Origin: Dugong dugon
Lineage: Eukaryota > Chordata > Mammalia > Sirenia > Dugongidae
NCBI GenBank assembly: GCA_030035585.1
Contig: CM057482.1
Span: 15,983,001 to 16,047,000, forward strand
Length of the DNA stretch: 64,000 bases
Direction: 5' to 3'
The notes below the pieces were generated by a model. That model was not told the DNA's origin. It was given only the letters and a program-made list of their open reading frames with translations, and did no database searches. Below are positions 33,169-43,742 of the stretch, piece by piece (positions within the stretch are counted from its first letter, which is position 1; each line of letters opens with the position of its first letter). The position numbers and the translations under genes were made by a program.

Positions 33169-33374
33169 AAGGAGCTAAATCCCTGAGTCACTGCTTGGAG
33201 GAGAGGTACCCAGCAGAGCAAATTTCAGATTTTTTTTGTAAACTACCTAAGTGATCATATTAAACAAACAAAAATACCAAGATTTCAATATTTCAGAATA
33301 GAATGACATATGTAATACTAGAGTAGCGAACATTAGAAGAGCAATATTTAATTGGGGTTATCATTGGGTGAATA

Positions 33375-33445
33375 GGGGCCATGGCTAGCACATGTCTTGC
33401 ACTTAGTAGACATTCAATAAGTAGTTGTTGAATTAATTAATTAGC
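33375..33445 (+). repeat. L2 LINE 3' tip
   Basis: tagcacatgtcttgcac, cattcaataagtagttg, gaattaattaattag: the last bases of an L2. Confidence 0.6.
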
Positions 33446-33898
33446 ATCTAAGACTAATGGGTGATCTTTCTTTAATTCTTTCTCTCTTACTTTCCGCCCC
33501 CCCCCCCCCTTCTTTTACTCTTATCCTGCACTTTCTTGATTTTCTGTCATGGGGCTGCATGGGAGAAATGCTCAGATTTTTAAATATGTGAAGAAACTCC
33601 TCAGTCCTTCCTTCAAGTTGACCTCCTTCCTGTGCCCAGCCCATCTGGAAATAAGAGAAATGTTAATAACTGTTAACAAAATACGTGCATCTTTATGTGT
33701 CAGGCCCCACACACAACACTTCACATGCGTTGTTTAGCATTCTGTTAGTAACTCTTCTCCTGGCTCCTTGCTCACCTAGGCTTGAATTCTGGTTACTTGT
33801 CTGCTTGTGAATCTCTTAAGGCAGGAAAGAGGTCTTTAACTCTCTGTGATGTCCCTCCCTTCATTTAAGGCTGTCACTAGCATTTAAAATACTTAATG
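33446..33898. other. No gene; cytosine run at 33497-33509
   Basis: A 13-C run and pyrimidine-rich flank at 33468-33520; otherwise unassigned. Confidence 0.4.
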
Positions 33899-34047
33899 TG
33901 ATTGGATAGATGGAGGGATGATGGAGGGATGGATGGGTGGATAGATGGATAGATGAAGGTGGAATGGATGTGTAGATGGGTGGACAGATGTGGATGGCTG
34001 GATGGATGGATGGATGGATGGCTGGATGGATGGATGGATGGAAAGAC
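33899..34047 (+). repeat. GGAT tetranucleotide array, interrupted
   Basis: About 150 bp of GGAT/GGATAGAT/GGCT units. It yields a His/Pro/Ser-rich spurious frame on the minus strand. Confidence 0.92.
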
Positions 34048-34139
34048 TGACAGCTGGAAAGCTGGATGAAAATATTTACATATTTTTGTTCTTAAGTTCG
34101 TGAGACAACAGGCCAAAATAGAAGTCCTCTTATGACAAG

Positions 34140-35010
34140 AGAGGTCCCTGAAGCAAGGATAGATTTGAAAGGCAAAGCTGGTTTATTCAGTACTGCAAAT
34201 GAGTAAACATGATAAAGTTCCCCAAAAGTCCAGAAATCCAGATGGGTGTCTGCCCCCAGCCAAATACTCATGATATATTCTTATTAATAAAGCCTGAGTA
34301 GTGTCCTCAAATTATCCAGGGTATACGTTTGCCCACCCACAGCGATAGGGGAAGCGATTACTTATTAATAAAGCAATAGCTAAATCTAATTATATACCCA
34401 TCAGAGGCAGCTGGTAATAAAACCGGGCTGGTCTTCCAGAGCTCGGCGACCTTGCTGACCTCAAATCAAAGTTTAAACCATCCGTCAGCTTCCAATACAT
34501 TCCCAGCACACCTACCAATTATGAGCACCCCGGTGCCGCTGTCTGCCAGGGGTCAGAGGTCACCGTGTGCACCAGCTAGCTGGGAGCTGGAATGGGGCTT
34601 TAGAAATCTCATTATCCTGTTAACCATACATTTATCTGACAAGATAAAAGAGACTAGGTGACCAAGCTATCATTAAAGATTAATAGAAAGTATAAAAAAT
34701 TCAGTTGCAACCAGCATTGCTGTTTAGAGCTTGTGATCGGCATGACAGGGTTATTAATCAGGGACCCAAAAAGATTTAGGTCTTTGCTCTTGATATTTTC
34801 TATTTTCATTTTTTGTTGTTTTTTTGTTTTCCCCCTCCCTCTGTCTCAAGGCATTACCTCGGCTCCTACCACCCCAAATGGGAGGTCAGAGGAGACTCCG
34901 GCTAATTGGCTCGCCTGGTTTCTAATCATAACCCATTGGGCCAATTATAAAATTGCCAAGGCTCAGAGGTGACGAGGGATGCAGCGGAGGGACACTGGTG
35001 GGCTGGGACA
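34140..35010. other. Repeat-free AT-rich block, candidate regulatory region
   Basis: About 870 bp without any repeat I recognise, unusual for this window. It holds two copies of cttattaataaagc (34280-34293, 34361-34374; palindromic core ttattaataa), ctaattatatacc, ggctaattggctc and ggccaattataaaattgcc. The TAAT-type motifs and local duplication fit an enhancer; conservation is untested. Confidence 0.4.
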
Positions 35011-35604
35011 GCCATTCTACCTTCTTCCTGGCTGTGCCCTTCCTCGCATGCCAGGCCTGTTAATCAGCGGTTGGAAATCAATACGTTTTTTATTTAATTC
35101 AGTTCTAGAAGGCACGCCCAAGCCGCAAGATGAATTCTCCTCATTCGTGATTCCATTTCAGTTTTACATGAAAGATTCTCAGCCTACGCCTACTCAGGAA
35201 TCAGAGGCCAGGCTGGGTTTTTAAGACTCAGGGATTCTTTTTATTCTTTTTGGTTCTGCCTCTGATTGCCCACCCACCCCCACGGCCCTGCTTCTTCCCC
35301 ACACCTCCTCCTTTGCCTTTTTGATCATAAATCAATGTCTTCCCCTATGCCGCCCTGGAAGGTGTGTGCTCAGGTGGCAACTCAGCAGCTCCCCTCCCGC
35401 CCCCAGGGCCAAGGCAAAGAGAATCCAGGAACACCAGGTAGTGAGGCAGGGAAGGGGGCGGGGGGGTGGGGTGTCCAGAGCAAACGGGCAGCTTTAATCA
35501 GCCGTGGAAGGAACGTGTGGCTCTGATAATGCTCAGAAGGCTGTCCAGGAAGCAGTGTTGACCACAGGTGCCCACTCACTCTCCCCGTAGCCTCAGGAGC
35601 TAGC
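35011..35604. other. No gene; G-rich patch at 35454-35480
   Basis: The patch has four or more G runs (gggggcggggggg) and could form a quadruplex. The segment 35050-35200 is AT-rich and repeat-free and may extend the preceding block. Confidence 0.35.
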
Positions 35605-35745
35605 CCATCGTTCCTGCCCAGGTTCAAATCTGAGCCTCTCCACTGCCAGCTGGGTGAGCTCGGGAAAGTCACCTGGCCTCTCTGTGTCTGCTTCTCCATC
35701 TGCAAAATGGGAAAAGCATCTCCCTCTCAGGGTTGTCTGGAATCC
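35605..35745 (+). repeat. MIR
   Basis: Forward: ccaggttcaaatctgagcc, ggaaagtcacctggcctc, catctgcaaaatggg. Confidence 0.82.
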
Positions 35746-35928
35746 TTGAGTGCAATCTATTCTATTGGAATCACTTCCGTGCTGGTTCCTGTTCCCTCGG
35801 GTGTTCCATTAAGGCTGACTCCGTGAATCAATTCAGGAGAAAATACCATTGGCTGACCTCTGGCTGGTTACCAAAGTTCAAGGACAGCATTTTAGTCCTC
35901 TGTACGGTTTCACTCCCCTCACCATCCA

Positions 35929-35936
35929 CCACCACA

Positions 35937-35969
<33 letters not shown>
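35929..35969. repeat. CA dinucleotide microsatellite
   Basis: Nearly pure CA, with a CCACCACACCA lead-in. Confidence 0.95.
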
Positions 35970-35974
<5 letters not shown>

Positions 35975-36157
35975 TGAGCTCTCAATGAATTGTCTAATGG
36001 CCTCTTATAGACAGCAGACACCGTTCATGCCTCCTGGAGTATGGCCCACACAAGCCCCTGGGAAGTGTTCAATAAGTGTGTGGTGGCTAAAGGAATGAAT
36101 GTCTAGCCAGAAGGAAAAGCTAAACCCCTCAAAGGTCAAAGGCCAAAGACAGCCAAA

Positions 36158-36347
36158 CAGGGCTGTTGGAGAAGTGGTTAAGGCTCAGCTGCTAATCAAA
36201 AGGTCGGCGGTTCGAACCCACCAGACGCTCCACAGGAGAAAGATGTGGCAGTCTGCTTCTGTAAAGATTACAGCCTTAGAAACCCTATGGGGTGGTTCTA
36301 CTCTGTCCTGTAGGGTAGCTATGAGTTGGAATCGACTCCACAGCAAT
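36158..36347 (+). mobile_element. AfroSINE
   Basis: Worn head ctgttggagaagtgg, good B-box-like cggttcgaaccc, middle aaagattacagcc, tail gtcctgtagggtagc. Confidence 0.88.
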
Positions 36348-37354
36348 GGGTAACAAGCCCAAGAACCAAGGTAGGTGAAATGGGAAGGAGAATCAGGAAG
36401 AAAAAGCAAAGTTTGGGAAGAGGAATGCCAGGCAGGTGAGGGAGAGTGGTTCGGGACTGAGGCCATGCACGAAGTAGGGTCCTTAAAAATCTATGACTCT
36501 CACTCTGTGGCCTTGGGGTGGACATACTGGTTTGCAGAATCAGGCAGCTCTGGGTCGTATGGAAAGTGCACTGCTAGCTACATGCTGGGAAGTACTACAC
36601 AAAACAATTGCTTCCTTCCACTGGAAAGGCAAGCAGGCAAAGTAAGACAGGAAGGGTAGAAACAGGGAGGTGGAAATAGAGGAGAGTGACATAAAAAATG
36701 GACAAACTTCCAGCGATGTTACATAGAACAGACCAAAGGAGGAAAGAACGGAATCCAGGAAACCAGTGAGGTTGGGATGGTGACATTGGGAAGGAGCGTG
36801 AAAGAAAACCTAGATCTGAAAGAACATTGAGAAGGTATATTCACTTGCCACCTGGACAGAGTTCAAACTAGGACCTCTTTTGCCTGCTTCTTCCTTTCTC
36901 TGCGTCTTGTGTCCCAGCCAAAACCCAGTCCAACAGGTCTCCTCCAGCCTCATGCCCTGGGGCCAGGCCCAATACCACCAGGTAAATAAAGAGAAAGGAC
37001 ATGGGATTTTCTTTCATCTCTCTCTCCTGACTCGCTCCATTGCCAAAAACTACCTGTCCCCTCTGCAAAAAATGCGGCGCTTTGTATTCAAAGCAGTACA
37101 TGCCTAATTATTTATTAGATGTGTATCTAATACATAATTACATCTTAAAGTAATTTTTCCCCAGAAAATAATTTTCCTTTAAGCAAGAGTGCTCATTGTT
37201 TGAAGATTCCGCATTTGGGAAACCAATTCAGAGAAAGAAAAAGAACTCATGGCAGTAATCACACAAACAGGCTGGCCTTGCAGACAGACATGGGGACAGG
37301 ATCCCCAAAGGCAGGCCCTCATCAAAAACCACCTGGGAAGATTCTGGGGCTAAG
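36348..37354. other. No gene or repeat recognised
   Basis: About 1 kb. AT-rich at 37105-37200 (ttatttattagatgtg, tacataattacatc). No domain in the short frames. Confidence 0.4.
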
Positions 37355-37650
37355 CTGTGTGTGTGTGCGTGCGTGCATGTGTATGTGTGTCTGCGTGCAT
37401 TTGTATGTGTGTGTGTGTCTGTGAGTGTGTATGTCTGTCTGTGTGTGTGTCTGTGAATGTGTGTCTACGTGCATGTGTATGTGTGGTGTGTGTGTCTGCA
37501 TCTGATGTATGTGTGTGTCTGGGTACATTCGTGTGTGTGTGTGTGTGTGTGTGTGTCTGGGTGTGTTTACGTTTGTATGTCTATGGTTTTGCCTGCATGT
37601 GTATGTGTATTTGTGTCTGTGTGTATGTGTGAGCATGTGTCTTTGTGTTG
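37355..37650 (+). repeat. Long imperfect TG tract
   Basis: About 295 bp of TG with CTG, GCATG and TATG interruptions. The minus frame at 37322-37813 (163 aa, Thr/His-rich) and the Val/Cys-rich plus frames are artefacts of it. Confidence 0.95.
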
Positions 37651-37700
37651 TAGAACCAGAAAGAGGGAAACTAGTGTTGAGTGAGAGCCTACTCTGTTCC

Positions 37701-37782
37701 ACAAAGATTACAGCCAAGAAAACCCTATAGGGCAGTTCTACTCTGTCACAGAGGCTCACTGTAAGTCGGAATCCAACAACAG
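37701..37782 (+). mobile_element. AfroSINE, 5'-truncated
   Basis: Only middle and tail remain: cacaaagattacagcc, ctctgtcacagaggc, ggaatccaacaac. Confidence 0.8.
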
Positions 37783-37789
37783 TAGAAAC

Positions 37790-37875
37790 CACAGTGTTCC
37801 AAGTGCTGGCCATTATCTTATTGGATCCTCAAATACTCTTGTCTCCATTTTACAGCTAAGAAAACTGAAACTCAG
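37790..37875 (-). repeat. MIR fragment
   Basis: Reversed: tattggatcctcaaatac, tccattttacagctaag, then an A run. Confidence 0.7.
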
Positions 37876-38079
37876 TTTAAAAAAAAAAAAAAAACCTTGC
37901 TCAAAATGATTCCTACTGCGTCAGAGCCAGGACACCACAGCTCAGCATCTGCCCAGTTTCTGCTAAAAGGACTGAAGAAGTACCCGTTTTTCCCACCCAG
38001 TGGCATACTCAGCATTTTCTCAGATCCATTCACGTATTTGACAAACGTTGTCTGAGTCCCTTCTGATTTAGGCATTGCA

Positions 38080-38262
38080 GTAGAAACCGGAAAGATGTTA
38101 TCTAATGTAATGCTCACAACATCTCTGGAAGCGGATTTCTTAGTCCCATTTCAGAGATGAGCAAATCGAGGCACCAAGAGATTAAATAACTCCCCCTCAC
38201 AGAGCTATAATTCAAACACAGCTTTGTTTGACTCCAGAGCCCAAGCTCCTACCACTACATCA
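38080..38262 (-). repeat. MIR
   Basis: Reversed: tcccatttcagagatgagc, gactccagagcccaagctcc, taccactacatcac. Confidence 0.75.
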
Positions 38263-38339
38263 CACTGACTTGCTTTATTACGACCCAATTCTGAGCCTTG
38301 AGAATTTAGGGGTAGATGAGAAAACCATATACACGTGAA

Positions 38340-38530
38340 AACCAGAGTCATCACAGGATGTCTGTCTGTAAAGGCCAGCAGCTACCCTATATCATCAAAA
38401 TTCAGATTCTCTCCATCTTCCCACTCTGCCAGCCTCAGCTTGTCAGCTACCCTCATGGTAGCAAGATGGCTGCCACAGCTCCAAACATCACATGTGGCCC
38501 TGAAAACATGCAGTGAGAGAAGAGAGGCCC
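38340..38530. repeat. Unclassified old repeat piece
   Basis: The right part (gtagcaagatggctgcc, agctccaaacatcac) matches the dispersed family suspected at 16230 and 24885. Confidence 0.4.
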
Positions 38531-38599
38531 GTTAATTCCTGTGTTTCTCTCTTTTTTCATTTATTTTTATTAATTAATTTTATTTTTATTATATCTATC

Positions 38600-38760
38600 T
38601 AAACTTTTGTCTGTGCATGTGTATGAAGACATTAGGAAGATATTCACCCAATGTTAAAAGGCATCTTTCTGTACTTTGCTATATTGCTGGAATTGTTTCT
38701 GTAATAAACATACATAGTGTTTTCAAAAAAAAATTGATAAAGTCATGATTGAAAAGAAAC
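38600..38760 (+). mobile_element. Old L1 3' tip
   Basis: Forward: gaagatattcacccaatg, catctttctgtactttgc, taataaacatacatag followed by an A run. Confidence 0.5.
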
Positions 38761-38792
38761 AAAACAAATCTTGTGATGTCATTCACCTGCTT

Positions 38793-38845
38793 AATCCCAT
38801 TGGCATCAAGTCAATTCTGACTCATAGTGACCCTACGCATCAATG
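38793..38845 (-). mobile_element. AfroSINE tail fragment
   Basis: Reversed tail only: cattggcatcaagtcaatt, ctgactcatagtgacc. Confidence 0.75.
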
Positions 38846-38879
38846 GCTCCGTGACCACTAGCCTGATGAAAGACAAACT

Positions 38880-39165
38880 CCCTGGCCCAGCGTACAAGGC
38901 CCCCTGCGATCTGGCTTCCATGTTCTTGCCACAGGACCCTGTCCCTCAAACACAGGACACTGTCCCTCAAACAAGCCTATATGCTTCCTGCTTTGGCCTA
39001 GGCTGTTCTTTCCAGCTGGAGGACCTTCCTTCCCTGCTCCTACAATGACAACCTTCCTCAAGGTCCAAACCAAAAACCACTTGCTCCTTGAAGCCTCCTC
39101 AGGAAGCTCAATCAGAGGGTACTGCTCCCTTGTCCAGGGGCCCATATATCTATACTTGTAGCTAT
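38880..39165 (+). repeat. L2 LINE fragment
   Basis: Forward: ctggcccagcgtacaagg, ggcctaggctgttctttcc, gaagcctcctcaggaagc. Confidence 0.7.
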
Positions 39166-39288
39166 ACTTCCGTGTTAGTACATCTTATAAACTGCCCTGC
39201 AGGGTGGTCACTTTGGGTGAGTGGTATGCTGGAGCCAGCTTGCACCCAGTCTCGAGATCTGATTCTGCACATCTCTTCCCAATATGTC

Positions 39289-39405
39289 AGATTGTTGTTG
39301 CTGTCATTAGCTGCCATCAAGTCAGGCTCCAACTCATGGTGACCCCATGTACAATGGGATCTGACCATTATGATCCACAGGGTTTTCACTGGCCATGGTG
39401 CGAAT
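39289..39405 (-). mobile_element. RTE-derived (non-autonomous) fragment
   Basis: Reversed RTE tail (ttgttgttgctgtcattag, ccaactcatggtgacc) followed by gatccacagggttttcac, as in the element at 41657-42118. Confidence 0.65.
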
Positions 39406-39814
39406 ATTTACACCATGGGAACTGGCAAGTGCTACAATCAGCTTTATCCCCACATGAGGAAAGCTGTTTGTTAAAGTTACCAGTAGACTCCTACTTTGGG
39501 TGGGTGTCCATCTCTTCCACCTCGATATGAACTCATTGAAGTCAGCCTTATTTACCTCCAAACTCCCTCCCCCCAGCACCTAGAACAGGGCTTTTCTCAA
39601 GGCAAAAGCTCACAGGTAGATAATTGCTCACACCACAGGAGCTGGGGGTTTGGCCATCCTAACTCACACCCACACGTACCCGTAATGATCATATGAGAGG
39701 AGATCTGGAAGAACGCCCCTCCAGCCAGAGGGCCAGGGGCTGAGTCCCCATCATCTCCTTGCACAATCCAAAGGATTCCACATCCATGCTGGTTACATAA
39801 ATAAACCTGAGTTC
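39406..39814. other. Mostly unassigned; L2-like piece near 39530-39600
   Basis: The piece gaactcattgaagtcag ... cacctagaacagggc is L2-like; the rest is not recognised. Confidence 0.4.
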
Positions 39815-39900
39815 TGGCCCAGCCTTTGCACTGTGTGAACTTGGACAAGGTCCTTCTCCCTGGGCCTCTGTTTTCCCATTTGGAAAATGAGGTGCTTTGG
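39815..39900 (+). repeat. MIR fragment
   Basis: Forward: actgtgtgaacttggac, ttctccctgggcctctg, ttcccatttggaaaatg. Confidence 0.7.
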
Positions 39901-40489
39901 TTTCATGAGCTCAGTGATCCCCATGCCCCATTTTTCTAGAAATTGTTGAACCGTATGTCCAGCCTAGTATGAGGTTGCAGGGGTGTAACAAGCTCAGCCT
40001 GCCAGCCCAGGCCCAGGCTTGGGGGTCCCAGCCTCCTGGTTCACCCCATGTGCTAACCCGTCACTCACACTGTCCAAGCGGACTGCTCCCTGGAGCCCAC
40101 CCAGCTGGCTGCCCTCAGGGAGCTGGCTAGCGATGGGGGTGAAGATGAGAAGGGAAGCTCCACACACACGTCCTGAACCACAGTCAGCTGGCAGGCCCGC
40201 TGGTGTCAGCAGCTCCCTTGAGTGGAAGGATGTCAGGGGCACGTCAACAGTTTGGCGGCTGCTATCTAAGCGGGCCAGGCAGAGAGAGTGTTCGTGGATG
40301 CCTGAGCTCAGCAGACCAGCCAGTGGTGAATGGAACCCGAAACACAGGAGGAGCTCCAGCCTGCAGTTTAAGGAACAACGATTGTCATTAAACAGTCAAA
40401 GGATGAGGGCCCAAAGGCGACCCACAGAAGGAACAACCTATAGGAAGTTCCCAGGGAAGGAAGGTGCATGGAGAGTTCTAGAAAATCAA
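39901..40489. other. No gene or repeat recognised
   Basis: Moderately CpG-bearing. The longest plus frame (40019-40510, 163 aa) opposes a Leu/Ser-rich minus frame and has no domain. Confidence 0.4.
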
Positions 40490-41200
40490 TCAAGGCCATT
40501 ATGGCTTTGAAGCAGAAAGAGATGAGGAATAGAGGAGGACTGGATGCTGGGGTTGTCAGGGGTGCTACGGTGGTCAGCAGGGCCAGACCACGTGGTGGGT
40601 TGTAGGACATTGTAAAGCAGTTGGCTTGATCTTAAGGTGAGGAGAAGCTGTTTGGGGCTCTTAAATGTGTCTGTGGGGTGAGTACCTGGGTGGTGTAAAC
40701 AGTTAATGTGCTCAGCTGCTCACTGAAAGGTTGATGATTCGCGTCCACCCAGAGACACCTTGGAAGAAAGGCCTGGTGATCTATTTCCAAAAAATCAGTC
40801 ATTAAAAACCCTATGGGGCACAGTTCTTCTCTGACACTCATGGGGTTTCCATGAGTCAGAATCGAATCTACGGTAACTGGTGTGGCAAGGAAGGTTGTGA
40901 GGACTCCCGGCAGAGTATTTGAGTTTTTAAAAGATATCCTGGCAGCTATGTGGGAGAATAACTCGGTGGGGGCAAAGACGGCAGCAGGGAAGTCCACTGG
41001 GATCATGTTATGTCACCAACACAAGAGAGGATAGTGCCTTAGATGAGGGTGCCAATAGTAAGAGGAAGAGAAGTGGGTGGACTCTAGACATATGAAATCC
41101 ATGAGGTGAAATCAGCAAGGTTAGATGACCTATTAGAGTTGGGGATGAGGGAGAGGGAGGTCAAGGATGGTTCCAAGTTCATTCTCAGGGGCAATGGCGT
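40490..41200 (+). repeat. Ancient dispersed repeat, unnamed, split by a SINE
   Basis: ggtgctacggtggtcagcag, then after the SINE ttttaaaagatatcctggcagc, gcaaggttagatgacc and gaggtcaaggatggttcc. Similar pieces are suspected at 5400 and 59561. Confidence 0.5.
40678..40880 (+). mobile_element. AfroSINE, long form
   Basis: Head gagtacctgggtggtg, B-box changed to gattcgcgtcc, middle aaaaatcagtcatt, tail gtttccatgagtcag. Confidence 0.92.
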
Positions 41201-41209
41201 GGGAATGAT

Positions 41210-41312
41210 GTGCTTTTGAACTTTGAGGCCCAGAGATGTGAGACTTGCCCAAGATTTCACAGCCAGGCTTGATCTTGGATTTCCAGTCCCTGGTCTATTT
41301 CTCAACATCTTT
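41210..41312 (-). repeat. MIR fragment
   Basis: Reversed: ttgaggcccagagatg, gcccaagatttcacagcc. Confidence 0.65.
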
Positions 41313-41615
41313 CTCAACATGCAGCTCTCCTGATCAAAGCCGGGTACTGCTGCACAGTTTTTTCTTTGTCCCCCTAGGCAGTGAGACCCTGGTGGACAGA
41401 GATAGGCCCCTGTCATCATGGTATGTCCGATCTCCACACCATCACTTCTTGCACGGTCCTTGATGGACAAGGGTCCTGATGTGCGTGTGTTAGGATGGAT
41501 TAGCCCAGGATCTGGAGAGCATTTCTGAATTCTAGTCTGTCCCTAGGAAGTCACACCTTCTAGATACTCACATTGCATCTCTGGGCCTCCATTCTCTTCT
41601 ATTTAAAATATCGTT

Positions 41616-41651
41616 GATAGATAGATAGACAGTCAGATAGACGGACAGACA
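41616..41651 (+). repeat. GATA/GACA microsatellite
   Basis: Short GATAGATAGATAGACA run with interruptions, next to an RTE-derived element. Confidence 0.8.
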
Positions 41652-41656
41652 AAATA

Positions 41657-42118
41657 CACAGATGCTGTTGGGTTGACTCCAACTCATGGTGACTTTATGT
41701 ATAATAGAGTGAAACATCGCCTGGTCCTGCGTCGTTCTCACCATCACTGGCGTGTTCTAGTCCATTGTTGTGACTATTGTGCCAAATCATCTCACCAAGG
41801 GTCTCTCTTACCCTCGCTGGCCTTCTACTTCACCAAATGTGATGTCTATCTCCAACAACTGATCCTTCCTGATGACGTATCCAAAGCAAGGGCGTTGGAC
41901 AATGTTTCTGTTGTGATCCATAAGGTTTTCCCTGGCCAATTTTCAGAAATAGATCACCAGGCCTTTCTTCCTAGCCTGTCTTAGTCAGGAAGCTCCGCTG
42001 AAACCTGTCCACCATGGGTGACACCGCTGATATTTGAAACACCGGTGGCGTTGCTTTCAGCATGACAGCAACATGCAAGCCACCACTACAGTCCAACAAG
42101 CTAACAGGTGGGTGGTGG
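41657..42118 (-). mobile_element. Non-autonomous RTE-derived element
   Basis: Reversed. The low end has the RTE 3' text (gttgactccaactcatgg, ctggtcctgcgtcg, ttcaccaaatgtgatg). The high end is a non-coding body (cacaggcctttcttcc-type, gaagctccgctgaaacc, gcaagccaccactac). I recall such RTE1-N elements from elephant. It has no frame. Confidence 0.7.
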
Positions 42119-42324
42119 AAATATTGTTACTGAGGATAAAATGATCTCAGGAATGCAAAAGCTCTTTGAACAGTACCAGGCTGTCAGCAAATGTAAATAT
42201 GTGTATTATAAAGCATGGGGAAGGGCTGAAGTGTGAAGCTGAGCAGGAAGGGCACAGAAGGTGGGGGGCACAGCCCAGGCAAAGGCATACAGAGGGGAAA
42301 GGGTGAGGCCATGCAGAAGTAGAT

Positions 42325-42480
42325 CAGCTAAGTGCTTTTGCATATACTATCTGGCTGCTCAATCTTCACAACCATTAAGGTAAATAGTTCATTCTTTCAG
42401 ATAAGGAAACGGAGGTGAAGAAAAATGGGGCAAGTCGTCCAAGTTCACCCGTTCCTAAGCAGCCAAGCCAGCTCTTTTCA
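42325..42480 (-). repeat. MIR fragment
   Basis: Reversed: gcatatactatctggctg, caatcttcacaaccatt, gataaggaaacggagg. Confidence 0.65.
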
Positions 42481-42659
42481 CCCACAAGCTTGTAATCAAT
42501 GAGAAACTGCATACCAAGTTCAAAGTTAAAAATGGTTTGGGGATGATGACCATCTCTCAAGGAACTTATTAAGGGAAAGAACATTCAGTGGTGAGGACCT
42601 CTGAAGGACTTCTTCTTGGAGGTTAATGATCCAGGGCAATTCTGTGGAAAAAAACTGGC
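42481..42659. other. No gene or repeat recognised
   Basis: Short unassigned gap before the repeat-free block; nothing seen in it. Confidence 0.35.
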
Positions 42660-43130
42660 CTTTCCTGGGATGGGCCGGAGCAAATAAATTTTACTTTCTT
42701 CAGTTTCGACAGGCAGTCAGCAGACTGGAGTAGCCAGGCAAGGGGCCGTCCCGCCAGGCCCTGCGGCCATTTTTCTCTCTCCCTTGGCAGCTCTGGAGGG
42801 CAGAACGCAAAGAAGAGCCACTTTGTAACACGGACTGCTGATGGACAACTTGAGCAAAACTTAATTGCTTACCTGAACCTGAAAAATATCAAACTGCATA
42901 AATAAATGTGCTTTAAATTATTAATAAAGGCATTTACCTCTGGAGTTGGAGCATGAAAATTAATTTAATTTCTTATGCTAAACTGGCTGGGGTGGCATGT
43001 GAGCTGAGGATTCAGAGGCACAAAGGGCAGGGAAGAAAATGTGTGCTGTCTGGCATTTTTGCATTTAAAATCCCAGAAATAATCAGAAAGAAGAAATGAG
43101 CGGAAAGAAAGACTGGGAGAAAGTCCTCCT
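42660..43130. other. Candidate conserved non-coding block
   Basis: Repeat-free. gcaaaacttaattgcttacc, ggcatttacctctgg and ttaatttaatttc. Contains ttattaataaag at 42918-42929, a motif shared with the block at 34140-35010. Confidence 0.38.
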
Positions 43131-43489
43131 TTGACCCAGATGAAGACAACTTTCATCACTGGGAAGAAGGAAAATAAAATCTATCTTTACCTCAGGGCTC
43201 CCTCGTTGGGAAGCGTGTGCGAAGACTCTGTGGAAGCCCAGGTTTCTGTGAAGGGTGTAATTACCGGCCTTTCTCAAGGGCAGATACAGTCAGACCTGAG
43301 ATTGGGATGGGCTCACCAGATAGGCATGAAAGTAGGCCAAGATGCATCAGCTGATGGCAGTAAGGCTGGGGAGAAGGGGCCCAGTGCCCCCGACCACTTG
43401 CTGGCAGCCCACCCTGACATTGCCTTTAGCTTCCAGAAGCAGGGTGCTACGAAATAGTCCCCTGTCTAAACACCACTTCGGCAACTTGT
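43131..43489. other. No gene or repeat recognised
   Basis: A 108-aa plus frame (43131-43457) and its opposite-strand partner have no domain. Confidence 0.35.
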
Positions 43490-43592
43490 CAGTTGGGTAT
43501 GCTTGGCCCAACTTCTCGGTCTCTTCATCTGTAAGATGGGCTGATAATAACTATCTCACAGGCTTTGTAAGAATGTAACACGGCATTTTGGG
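43490..43592 (+). repeat. MIR fragment
   Basis: Forward: ctcttcatctgtaagatgg, gctgataataactatctc, caggctttgtaag. Confidence 0.7.
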
Positions 43593-43604
43593 GACTGCCT
43601 AGTC

Positions 43605-43742
43605 GGGGGCCTGATGGTGCAGTGATTAAGAGCTCTGCTGCTAACCAAAACGTCAGTCACTCCTTGGAAACTCTATGGGGCAGTTCTACTCTGTCCTACA
43701 GGGTCGCCATGAATCAGAATTGACTTGACGTCAACGGGTTTA
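43605..43742 (+). mobile_element. AfroSINE, short form, B box deleted
   Basis: Head ggcctgatggtgcag, then aacgtcagtcactcc: about 18 bp covering the B box is missing. Flanks tagtcggggg and tagtcagggt look like a worn target duplication. Confidence 0.88.

Noticed and set aside
37322..37813. 163-aa minus-strand open frame
   Set aside because: Encoded mainly by the TG/CA tract; Thr/His repeats with no domain.
40019..40510. 163-aa plus-strand frame
   Set aside because: No domain and overlapped by minus-strand frames; no start context or exon borders.
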